A DNA stretch of 64,000 nucleotides, from the NCBI GenBank assembly GCA_019239415.1, contig JAFAZW010000061.1, positions 1 to 64,000 on the forward strand, given 5' to 3'. Of the stretch, positions 17,258 to 24,226 are shown piece after piece (the first letter of the stretch is position 1; every line of letters starts with the position of its first letter). The notes under the pieces were generated by a model. It was not told where the DNA came from and made no database searches. It was given only the letters and a program-made list of their open reading frames with translations. A program made the translations under genes and the position numbers. Origin of the DNA: Alphaproteobacteria bacterium (GTDB lineage: Bacteria > Pseudomonadota > Alphaproteobacteria > Sphingomonadales > Sphingomonadaceae).

Positions 17258-17286
17258 TGGATCAATGCACCCGAGGACTTGATCCA
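17258..17286. promoter_or_regulatory. Candidate operator upstream of kdgD
   Basis: TGGATCAA at 17258-17265 and TTGATCCA at 17279-17286 form a perfect 8-bp dyad with a 13-base spacer, about 83 bases before the kdgD start. The half-site is shared with the dyad at 10467-10481. A LysR-type operator is the simplest reading. Confidence 0.4.
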
Positions 17287-17328
17287 CATCGCTTGCCGAA
17301 TGGCCGGTCTGTTCGCTGGCTCGAAGAC

Positions 17329-17662
17329 GGTGTCTCTGTCCTGTACGAAATCGGCTTCAGGACCCTTTGTGACGCGCAGAGAAAATGCGGCGGGTTCGCC
17401 TGGCCTCCGCGTGGACAGAGCGTCTCTTGTCCACGGCACCGAAAATGCGCGACCGTAACCTGCGGAATTGTCGGGACGACTCCGCCGCTCACAGGCGTCA
17501 CCCCAGAGACGGCTAAGTCATTGGAATGGCTGGCGCCCCAGATCATGATTCGAACTCTTGGACTTGCATTCAACTTCGGCCTCTGAATTCGGGCCCATTT
17601 TCCGTGGGTTACGAGAGACACGCAGGCCATTCGGTCTCTGCGGGAGACGGGTTCGCACCGGA
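17329..17662. repeat. Island-boundary repeat, copy 2
   Basis: This copy contains all blocks of the repeat in order: the CTGTCCTGTACGAAATCGG region, CCTCCGCGTGGACA with its 7-bp hairpin (17411-17417/17428-17434, loop 10), TCATTGGAATGGCTGGCGC, a GATTCGAAC core, and a tail with GAGACGGGTTCGCA that copy 1 also has. The hairpin to TGGCGC distance is 97 bases. It separates module 1 from module 2. Confidence 0.78.
17519..17566 (-). repeat. Decayed tRNA-Arg 3'-end (att-like) in copy 2
   Basis: TCATTGGAATGGCTGGCGC is identical to the sequence at 22014-22032 that ends the intact tRNA-Arg gene. A GATTCGAAC T-loop-like core follows. Stem pairing is lost. It is interpreted as an old attachment-site duplication. 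Confidence 0.55.
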
Positions 17663-17727
17663 CTGGACGCACCAGCGCGCATACCGGCACCGCTTGGGCG
17701 GCATTGTCCGCATGTAACGCTCCTTCC

Positions 17728-18651
17728 TCACGGCGTGAGTGTGCGGACGAAGAAGGCCGTTACCGACCTGTTGAACTCTTGGTGGAACGCGGTCCTGTCG
17801 AAGCCGGGTTTGTCCTGGCAGATAACCGGCGGGCTCTCCGGCCCGCACGGCGCAAGAAAGGAGAGGTGCACGGCGCCATCGACGCGATGGAAGTCTACAG
17901 AGCGCCCGAGCTGATTCTTCACGAGGGCGCCGTTCGTCGCGTAGGGTACGGTCTGGTCTTCGCCTCCGACCCAGAGCTGGACGGGGACGTGGACCTTCGC
18001 AAGGCCCGACGGCACGAAGGTGAAGCCGAGCCCAGGTGCAGCGAGGACTGCCGCCGCGATGCGCGGATCGTGCACCCATTGCTGCGTGGCAGGCTCCTGC
18101 GCCTTCATGATCTTGCAGACGAACTCCGGTTGCGCGCTACAATGCGGAGCGATCCGCCCAAGGTCTGGCGTGCCGCCGATCGCCACAAGGGCCGCGGTCG
18201 CGCCGGCGGACATCCCGAACACCCCTATCCGCTTCGGCGAGAGGCGGGCATGGCCCTCCCAGCGGGCTAGCATGTAGTCGATTACGTTGCTGAGATCCCG
18301 CGCCCGGTTCGCCATCCACTCGGGCTTGCCGACGCTGCTGTCGTCTTGGAAATTATCCCCCGGGTGCATCGGCGCGGCGACGACGAAGCCGGCGCGAGCC
18401 AGTGCCTGGGCAGTGTCGATGTGCCCGGCAGGCCCGCCGCCGGTACCATGCGACATCACGACGAGAGGCAGCTTCGTTCCGGAGGTGGGCGCCCAGATTG
18501 CCACCGTGATCGGTGCGTGGCCTGGCCCGTCTACAACGGCCTGCTGCACGGTGAACGAAGCCGCAGGGGCGGTAGGTGTCTGCGCAAGAGCCGGGAGAGC
18601 CGGCACCATCAGGCAGCATGCAACCGCTGCCGCAGTCTTCAGCATCGTCAT
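17728..18651 (-). CDS. Exported alpha/beta hydrolase (dienelactone-hydrolase-like)
   Basis: Encodes 307 residues with a Sec signal peptide ending near ALAQ (~23). Hydrolase-fold marks are VVMSHGTGGGPAGH, the nucleophile elbow FGMSAGATAAL, Asp in WVGGEDQTVP and His in DGAVHLSF. It resembles secreted dienelactone hydrolase/platelet-activating-factor-acetylhydrolase-like esterases of proteobacteria. The ATG at 18651 overlaps the upstream MFS stop (ATGA) and has GAGGAGA six bases before it. Third gene of the cupin-MFS-hydrolase operon. Four Cys residues in the mature part suggest disulfides, consistent with a periplasmic location. Substrate unknown. Confidence 0.85.
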   Translation of the reverse strand: MTMLKTAAAVACCLMVPALPALAQTPTAPAASFTVQQAVVDGPGHAPITVAIWAPTSGTKLPLVVMSHGTGGGPAGHIDTAQALARAGFVVAAPMHPGDNFQDDSSVGKPEWMANRARDLSNVIDYMLARWEGHARLSPKRIGVFGMSAGATAALVAIGGTPDLGRIAPHCSAQPEFVCKIMKAQEPATQQWVHDPRIAAAVLAAPGLGFTFVPSGLAKVHVPVQLWVGGEDQTVPYATNGALVKNQLGRSVDFHRVDGAVHLSFLAPCGPESPPVICQDKPGFDRTAFHQEFNRSVTAFFVRTLTP

Positions 18652-20030
18652 CGAAGGTCTCCTCGTAGGTAGGACTCGAATGGGATCACACGGCAGCACT
18701 CCAGCTGCGGTCTGGAAGGAGTGGGGTACGCGCTCACGAGCGCTGCTACGGCGGCGCAAATCGAAGCGAAGATGAGTGTAGTCGCGATGGCGGTCGTCGC
18801 CGGTGAACAGGCAAGCAGCACGCTCAGCACCAAAGCCCCCGTCGTCTGCCCTGCAAGGCGTGCGCTGCCCTGCAGTCCTCCTGTGGCGGCGCTCCTTTCG
18901 GCCGGCGCCGACAGGAACATCCGCCTGTTGTTTGGAACCTGAAACAACCCGAAGCCGACGCCGCCCAACAGTGCGCCCAGTAGGAACGACCAGAGATTGG
19001 GTTGTGCGGGAAAGAGAACGGTCCAAATAAGGCCGGAGGCCAGGAGTACGGCGCCGGTAGCGCAGAGGACCGGCTCGGCCATCCGGCGCGCCAGCCTGTT
19101 CGCCACGGGGCTCGCCGCCGCAACGCCCATTGGCCAGCACACCAGGACCAACCCGGCGGTCAGCACCGGCCGATGGAGGTTGAGCTGCAGATGGAGGGGG
19201 AGCGCCAACAGGCCGGCTGTCTGACCGGCGAAGCAACAGACCGACGCAAGCACCGCCCGCCGAAACGCTCGCAGCTCCAGCAGATCGAGCGGCACGAGCG
19301 GCTGATCAAGCGACGCATTCCGGCGGAACAGCAAGGCCGCGGACGTCGCCGCAACCACCGCAAGCACGACGGCCGTCGCGGGTCGCGTGACGGCGAACTG
19401 CGCTGCTGCCACGACGGAGCCTGCCGTGAGTGTGTGAAGCGTGATGCTCAACAGGTCGATGTTGCTCCGCGAGCGTTCGGAGCGGGGCAATGCCGTCGCG
19501 GCCGCGAGAGCGACGAGAGCGACGGGGAGCTTGCCCAGGAACAGCCAAGGCCATTGCGCCGCGGTCAGAATTGCGGCGCCAGCGATGGGAGCGGCTGCCG
19601 AGCAGAGGGCGACCGTGAGTGCGTTCCAGGCGATCGCCGCCCCGAGACGCTCGTTCCCCAACGACGTGCGCAGCAGCGCGATGCCGAGCGCCATGACCGT
19701 CGATCCGCCGAAGCCCTGGAAAATCCGCGCTGTAACCAACATCGGGAGCGACCCACCGCAGGCCGCCGCAATCGATGCGGCGCTGAACAATGCCACTCCG
19801 GCGATGAACATGGACCGAGCGCCGAACCGTTCCGCCAAGTGCGCCGCGGGAAGCAGTCCTGCGAGGAGCGCCGCCTGATAGCTGCTGACGACGAGCATGA
19901 TCGAGGCCGCGTCAGCCCGGAGCGCGTGCCCGATGGTTGGAAGGGCGACGTTCATCAGCCCCGTGTCAAGGACGACCAGGGCCATTGCCGCCAGCACCGC
20001 GAGGGTGGCCCAGCGCTCATGCCCGGTCAT
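18648..20030 (-). CDS. MFS efflux transporter, DHA2-type
   Basis: Encodes 460 residues with about 14 hydrophobic helices. The N-terminal VVLDTGLMNVALPTIGHAL corresponds to the first-helix motif of drug:H+ antiporters, and HLAERFGARSMFIAG and ARIFQGFGGSTVMALG are MFS motifs A and B. ATG 20030 overlaps the stop of the cupin gene (ATGA) and the 3' end overlaps the hydrolase start, so three genes are translationally coupled. The likely role is export of a toxic compound that the cupin or hydrolase also handles. Specificity cannot be read from sequence. Confidence 0.85.
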   Translation of the reverse strand: MTGHERWATLAVLAAMALVVLDTGLMNVALPTIGHALRADAASIMLVVSSYQAALLAGLLPAAHLAERFGARSMFIAGVALFSAASIAAACGGSLPMLVTARIFQGFGGSTVMALGIALLRTSLGNERLGAAIAWNALTVALCSAAAPIAGAAILTAAQWPWLFLGKLPVALVALAAATALPRSERSRSNIDLLSITLHTLTAGSVVAAAQFAVTRPATAVVLAVVAATSAALLFRRNASLDQPLVPLDLLELRAFRRAVLASVCCFAGQTAGLLALPLHLQLNLHRPVLTAGLVLVCWPMGVAAASPVANRLARRMAEPVLCATGAVLLASGLIWTVLFPAQPNLWSFLLGALLGGVGFGLFQVPNNRRMFLSAPAERSAATGGLQGSARLAGQTTGALVLSVLLACSPATTAIATTLIFASICAAVAALVSAYPTPSRPQLECCRVIPFESYLRGDLR

Positions 20031-20569
20031 GCCTGCGGTGCGAACCATTGGCCATCCCGCTCGACGAAGCGCGTGACTTTTCGCTCGACCTGATCCTCGC
20101 GACGGAGATCGCGCTCGGTGAAGCGAAAGACGAGTGCGCGCTCCGTGCGGCACCTTGTGTCGTGAACGTCACCCGGCAGGTAGGCGCGTGCTTCACCGCG
20201 GCGCAGCACGATGGTGCCGCGCCGGACGAGCCGTTCGCCGTCCTCACCGGCAACACGAGCATAGGTGCCTACCTCGAGTTCGCCCGATTGAACGCCGTAG
20301 ACTACCCAGGCCCGCCCGTGGTCGTGGGGGGGCCGATACAGTCCCTCCAGTTCAGTGTGGGCCAACAGCATGAAGCCGTGCATCGGATCGCGATGGAGTT
20401 CGCGGGTGGCCGGACCTTCGGCGAGTAGACGGGCCAGCCAATCCTCGCCGGGATCCGAGAGGCTCAGTGCGTCCATTCCAGCCCGGCAGTGCGCGACAAG
20501 ATCGGAATCGATCGGTCGCCAAGCCGCGCGAACGTCAGCGACAAACCTCTCGAGTGAAGTTTCAGCCAT
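20027..20569 (-). CDS. Cupin-fold metal-binding protein
   Basis: Encodes 180 residues. The second half has a cupin pattern: PPHDHGRAWVVYGVQSGELE as motif 1 (His-x-His ligands) and YLPGDVHDTRC with a further His. A helical N-terminal half precedes it, as in cysteine-dioxygenase-like and COG5553-type proteins. Start at ATG 20569 is preferred over an in-frame GTG at 20578. First gene of the operon and divergent from the LysR gene, whose candidate binding site lies at 20651-20665. It may be an oxygenase or isomerase acting on the compound the operon exports; unproven. Confidence 0.7.
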   Translation of the reverse strand: MAETSLERFVADVRAAWRPIDSDLVAHCRAGMDALSLSDPGEDWLARLLAEGPATRELHRDPMHGFMLLAHTELEGLYRPPHDHGRAWVVYGVQSGELEVGTYARVAGEDGERLVRRGTIVLRRGEARAYLPGDVHDTRCRTERALVFRFTERDLRREDQVERKVTRFVERDGQWFAPQA

Positions 20570-20650
20570 CCCCGGCACCCTCGCTCGATTGCTTGGTGCC
20601 GACCTTACGTTGAGCCCGACCTGGGCGGAAGAAGCACAGATTGCATTCTA

Positions 20651-20665
20651 TCGTTGCGCTCAACG
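20651..20665. promoter_or_regulatory. Candidate LysR box between cupin operon and lysR
   Basis: CGTTG-CGCT-CAACG (20652-20665) is a perfect dyad and fits the T-N11-A pattern of LysR sites. It lies 33 bases before the lysR start and about 83 bases before the divergent cupin start. Confidence 0.45.
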
Positions 20666-20697
20666 CGCTATGTTCCAAGTCTAAGGGGGGTTCACGA

Positions 20698-21603
20698 ATG
20701 GCAGTTCCGGACTTCAACTTGCTCCAGACGCTGGACGTCCTGCTGGCCGAGCAGAGCGTTACGCGCGCGGGGCGCCGGTTGCGGCTGAGCCCCTCGGCGA
20801 TGAGCAGGGCGCTGGCGCGCCTTAGAAAGGTGACCGGCGACGATCTCCTGGTACGAGCCGGACGCGGCCTCGTCCCGACCCGGCGCGCCACCGAAATGCG
20901 GGAAAGAGTACGCGCCCTCGTCGAGGAGGCGCAGATCCTGCTGCGACCCGCCGATCGCCTCGATCTCGCGACGTTGGAGCGGACGTTCACCCTGCGCACC
21001 AGCGACGGCTTCGCCGAGACTTTCGGGCCTCGGCTGATCGGGCAGGTCCAACAGGAGGCGCCGGGCGTGCGACTGCGGTTCATACGCAAGCTCGACAAGA
21101 GCAGCGAGGGACTGCGCGGCGGTACGGTGGATCTGGAAACGGGCGTCGCCGTCGGCACGACCGGGCCGGAGCTGCGAACCCAGCTCCTCTTCGCCGACCG
21201 TTATGTCGGAGCCGTTCGGAGTGACCATCCGCTGGCGCGGGAGACGGTGGACCTCGCCGGCTACTGCGCTTGGAGTCACGTCATTGCATGGCGCGAGGGT
21301 CTCGATCTTGGGGGAATCGACGAACGGCTGGGGAGCCTCGGGCTATCACGGCAGATCATGACGAGCGTGGACGGGTTCTCGGCGGCGCTGGCCCTCGCGA
21401 GAGGCTCGGACCTTATCGCAACGGTACCGGACGGCCATACGGCCGGCCTGCGAGAGGGAATGTTCACCTTCCCTCTTCCGCTCCATCTGGACGACTTCTC
21501 GGTGTCCCTGCTCTGGCACCCGCGCCTGCACGGCGATGCAGCGCACCGCTGGTTGCGCGGTTGCGTGCGCGAAGCGTGCGCCAGGAGGCGGGATTCAGTC
21601 TGA
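20698..21603 (+). CDS. LysR-family transcriptional regulator of the cupin-MFS-hydrolase operon
   Basis: Encodes 301 residues: helix-turn-helix (about 3-62, LLAEQSVTRAGRRLRLSPSAMSRALARLR) and an effector-binding domain (about 90-295). ATG 20698 follows a G-rich Shine-Dalgarno (20685-20690); a longer frame from 20641 has no such signal and would cover the operator. Divergent arrangement with the cupin operon and an intervening LysR box suggest it controls that operon. The 3' end is followed closely by repeat copy 3. Confidence 0.9.
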   Translation: MAVPDFNLLQTLDVLLAEQSVTRAGRRLRLSPSAMSRALARLRKVTGDDLLVRAGRGLVPTRRATEMRERVRALVEEAQILLRPADRLDLATLERTFTLRTSDGFAETFGPRLIGQVQQEAPGVRLRFIRKLDKSSEGLRGGTVDLETGVAVGTTGPELRTQLLFADRYVGAVRSDHPLARETVDLAGYCAWSHVIAWREGLDLGGIDERLGSLGLSRQIMTSVDGFSAALALARGSDLIATVPDGHTAGLREGMFTFPLPLHLDDFSVSLLWHPRLHGDAAHRWLRGCVREACARRRDSV

Positions 21604-22026
21604 AGCGGTAGGTGCCCGCCGTTACACTCGTCGCTCTATCGTGCACGAAAATGGGTTCAGGGCACTTTCTAAGAGCCCCCGGAATGAGAACGTCCGCTTC
21701 ACCGTGTGTCGTTAAGGCCGCCGAGCGTCCGCTAGTGGCGTGAAGCGACATTGCGCGCCCTCTGCACCTGCCGGACCAACGGCGGCGGTTTGGCGACTGG
21801 CTGCGGTGCAGCCAGTCTTGTGTCGAGCCGTGGCCTCGCCGCTATTCCATCTCAGGCCAGATGTGTCGGCCTGGAGAATCCGTCCTGGATTTAGGCCTCC
21901 TCCTCGTGGCCAATGAGTCTCGTGGCCACGAAGTGTAATGATGGTCACGCCTAAGCCGCGGGAATTGCACCACAAATTCCGGTCCCATTGCAGAGACCAA
22001 GATAATAGCTAAGTCATTGGAATGGC
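21604..22026. other. Gene-free region left of tRNA-Arg (repeat copy 3)
   Basis: No gene is supported. It holds repeat copy 3, interrupted between about 21678 and 21893 by sequence not shared with the other copies. A small inverted stretch, GGCTGCGGTGCAGCC, occurs at about 21797-21811. Confidence 0.65.
21636..22026. repeat. Island-boundary repeat, copy 3 (next to intact tRNA-Arg)
   Basis: The left block (21639-21677) carries a GGGTTCAGGGCACTTT segment like copy 1. The right block (21895-22026) aligns with copies 1 and 2 and includes the hairpin 21906-21912/21923-21929. The hairpin's fifth pair is C-G instead of A-T, a compensatory change with the same 10-base loop. It ends 97 bases before the tRNA CCA. 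About 215 unrelated bases lie between the blocks. Confidence 0.7.
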
Positions 22027-22103
22027 TGGCGCACCCGACAGGATTCGAACCTGTGGCCTTTGCCTTCGGAGGGCAACGCTCTATCCAGCTGAGCTACGGG
22101 TGC
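22027..22103 (-). tRNA. tRNA-Arg(CCG)
   Basis: Minus-strand tRNA of 77 bases with encoded CCA. The acceptor stem GCACCCG/CGGGTGC pairs fully. The anticodon loop CTCCGAA gives anticodon CCG, reading CGG arginine codons. The T-arm is ACAGG-TTCGAAT-CCTGT. The 3' end adjoins repeat copy 3, and decayed copies of this end lie at 7116-7166 and 17519-17566, suggesting use as an integration site. Confidence 0.97.
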
Positions 22104-22189
22104 GGGGCCGGGGGAGCGCTTAGCAAAGGCCGCCGGAAGCCGCCAGAGACTTTCGCCGGAGGCTCTCGGCCGGAGACCCACCGGGGGAC

Positions 22190-22551
22190 ATGACGCTGCG
22201 CTGGCTCGTACCGCAACCGGTCGGAATGCCCGGGTTGATCGCCCTGGCGGCCGGAGCCCTGCTGTTCTTCGCGTTGGTGCTGCGGATGACCTTCACCGCC
22301 GCGGGCGCGGACGGCTCGGGATCGCGGTCGGGCCTGCCGCGCCTGGGCATCGGCCTCGGCCATTACGCCAGTCTGATCGCCGCCATCCCGCTGTTCGCGG
22401 CCGTACCGGCCTGCCGGTCGCGGAGGAGGAAAGGCTGCTGCGCGGGAGGTTCGGCGGCGCCTACGACGCTGATGCCGGCCGGGTCCGCCGCTTCGTTCCC
22501 GGGCTCCTCCGAGGCGCCCGCTCGCCGGGCGGCGGCGTCTTCGGGCGGTAG
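22190..22551 (+). pseudogene. Decayed isoprenylcysteine-carboxyl-methyltransferase-like gene
   Basis: The first frame from ATG 22190 encodes a membrane segment (MPGLIALAAGALLFFALVLR) and a second hydrophobic stretch ending near LFAAVPA. One base shift later the sequence reads EEERLLRGRFGGAYDADAGRV and RRFVPG before a TAG at 22551. That pattern (EER..L..RFG.AY..Y...V.RF.P) is the conserved C-terminus of ICMT-family membrane methyltransferases. The central catalytic region with the usual NPxY motif is missing. So the gene appears deleted in the middle and frameshifted. It overlaps the convergent nth gene by about 91 bases. Moderate confidence only. Confidence 0.45.
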
Positions 22552-23162
22552 CGGCAGATATCGGCGATGACGCAGCGCCAGCATTCCGGCAGCCGCGCCT
22601 TGCAGACGTAGCGGCCGTGCAGGATGAGCAGGTGATGCGCGTCGCGCCGGTAGGGCTGCGGCGTCACCTTGTCGAGCTTGCGTTCCACCTCGACCACATC
22701 CTTCCCGGGTGCGAGACCGGTGCGGTTCGAGACGCGGAACACGTGGGTGTCGACGGCGAAGGTCTCGGCACCGAAGGCGGTGTTCATGACGACGTTGGCG
22801 GTCTTGCGGCCGACTCCGGGCAGCGCCTCCAGCGCGTCGCGGTCCGCGGGGACCGTACCGCCGTGGTCGGCGATCAGCGCTTGGCTCAACGCGATGACGT
22901 TCTTCGCCTTGGTGTTGAACAGGCCGATCGTCTTGATGTGCTGCCTGAGTCTCTCCTCCCCAAGGGCGACCATCGCCTCGGGCGTGGTCGCCGCCTCGAA
23001 CAGCGCCCCCGTCGCGAGGTTGACGCTCGCATCGGTCGCCTGCGCGGACAGCACGACCGCGACCAGGAGCGTGTAGTCGTTGACCGACTTCAGCTCGGTC
23101 TCCGGATTGGGCGTCCGCTCGGCGAGCCGGCGGTAGAGCTCGGCGACTTCGGCGGGCTTCAT
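22461..23162 (-). CDS. nth: Endonuclease III (DNA glycosylase/AP lyase)
   Basis: Encodes 233 residues; removes oxidised pyrimidines and cleaves the abasic site. Visible marks are the helix-hairpin-helix LPGVGRKTANVV with the catalytic Lys, the catalytic Asp in AVDTHVFRV, and a 4Fe-4S loop with four Cys spaced C-x6-C-x2-C-x5-C near the C-terminus. The last ~25 residues form a basic Pro/Arg tail. ATG 23162 overlaps the aminotransferase stop (ATGA). Last gene of the dapB-permease-aminotransferase-nth operon. Confidence 0.95.
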   Translation of the reverse strand: MKPAEVAELYRRLAERTPNPETELKSVNDYTLLVAVVLSAQATDASVNLATGALFEAATTPEAMVALGEERLRQHIKTIGLFNTKAKNVIALSQALIADHGGTVPADRDALEALPGVGRKTANVVMNTAFGAETFAVDTHVFRVSNRTGLAPGKDVVEVERKLDKVTPQPYRRDAHHLLILHGRYVCKARLPECWRCVIADICRYRPKTPPPGERAPRRSPGTKRRTRPASAS

Positions 23163-24226
23163 CGCATCGCATCCAGGGCGCGGCCGAGGCGGGAAAGCCC
23201 CTCCTCGACGAGGCCGGTCGGGCCGCCGACGCCGATGCGGAAGTGATCCGCCAGCCCGAACCAGCGGCCGGGCACGATGCCGGTGTCGAAGCGCGTGCGC
23301 AGCAGGTCGTCGAGCGCTGCCGGATCGCCGCTGAGCAGGCGCGGGAAGGCGGTGATGCCGTGCACCATCGGCGCGCATTCCACGTCGTCGCGGCCGGCGA
23401 GGAAGGCGTTGGCGAGCGCGCGATTGCGGGCAAGCCGCTCCGGGGTCCCGGCGGCGACGGCGCCGAGATGCGCGAGGGCGAAGCAGCCGAGCCGTTCGCC
23501 GGCGTGGACCTGCGCCACGCCGAACAGCTCGTTCAGCCGCCAGATCCGCTCCGCCAGCGCCGGCTCCGCGAGGATCCACCCGCAGCGTATGCCCGAGAGG
23601 CCGTAGACCTTGGTGAGGCTGTTGGTCGCGACGAAGCGATCCGACAGGAGGAAGGCCGAGCGCGGCCGCTCGGCGAAGGCGGCGTCGCGATAGACTTCGT
23701 CGATCAGCACGCGCGGCCCGAGCGCGGCGATGCGGCGCAGCACCGCCTCGTCGGCATAGGCGCCGGAAGGATTGTGCAGGTTGGTGAGGACGATGAGCTT
23801 CGTCTTCGGCGTGAGGGCGCCCGCCACCGCCTCCGGGTCGAGCGCGAAGTCCGGTCGGCATCGCGGAAACCGCGTGAGCTTCGCGCCGAGGAATCCAAGC
23901 ACCGCCAGCAAAGGTTCGTAGGTCGGCTGCTCGACGAGCACTTCGTCCCCTGGCGCGACGAGCGCCGCCAGCGCCAGCATATTGGCCATCGACGTCCCGT
24001 CGGCGGCGACGACATTGTCCGGGGCCACGCCTTCCTTCTCGGCGATGGCGTCGCGCAGCGGCGGATAGCGATAGAAGCTGGCGCCGGTCAGCTCGAGGTC
24101 GGCGAGTCCCAGCGGCAGCCGGTCGAGCGCGAAATGCGGGACCTCGCTCGACGAGAGGGCATAGGTCACCGGCGGCTGGTTCTTCGCCCAGTGCATGTAC
24201 GCGGACTCGAGCGGACGCCCGGTCAC
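23159..24226 (-). CDS. PLP-dependent aminotransferase, class I/II
   Basis: Encodes about 355 residues of fold type I. The PLP-lysine is in NSLTKVYGLSGIRCGW. The motifs TNLHNPSGAYAD (cofactor-binding Asn/Pro) and LIDEVYRDAAF (Asp and Tyr) are present, and the C-terminal Arg is in DHFRIGVGG. GTG 24226 overlaps the permease stop (GTGA) and is preferred to upstream in-frame codons; ATG 24196 is another option. It resembles histidinol-phosphate/aspartate-type aminotransferases but specificity is not clear. Its coupling to an amino-acid permease suggests catabolism or interconversion of the imported amino acid. Confidence 0.85.
   Translation of the reverse strand: MTGRPLESAYMHWAKNQPPVTYALSSSEVPHFALDRLPLGLADLELTGASFYRYPPLRDAIAEKEGVAPDNVVAADGTSMANMLALAALVAPGDEVLVEQPTYEPLLAVLGFLGAKLTRFPRCRPDFALDPEAVAGALTPKTKLIVLTNLHNPSGAYADEAVLRRIAALGPRVLIDEVYRDAAFAERPRSAFLLSDRFVATNSLTKVYGLSGIRCGWILAEPALAERIWRLNELFGVAQVHAGERLGCFALAHLGAVAAGTPERLARNRALANAFLAGRDDVECAPMVHGITAFPRLLSGDPAALDDLLRTRFDTGIVPGRWFGLADHFRIGVGGPTGLVEEGLSRLGRALDAMR

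Larger units (their letters stand above)
17176..17727. other. Boundary region between the two accessory modules
   Basis: No gene is supported. The left part is the kdgD promoter region with the dyad 17258-17286. The rest is repeat copy 2 (17329-17662) with a decayed tRNA 3' arm. The right end approaches the stop of the exported hydrolase gene. Confidence 0.7.

Noticed and set aside
22190-22570. Intact 126-residue membrane protein
   Set aside because: The second half reads as low-complexity Ala/Arg/Ser sequence while the shifted frame shows a conserved ICMT C-terminus, so a decayed gene is the better explanation.
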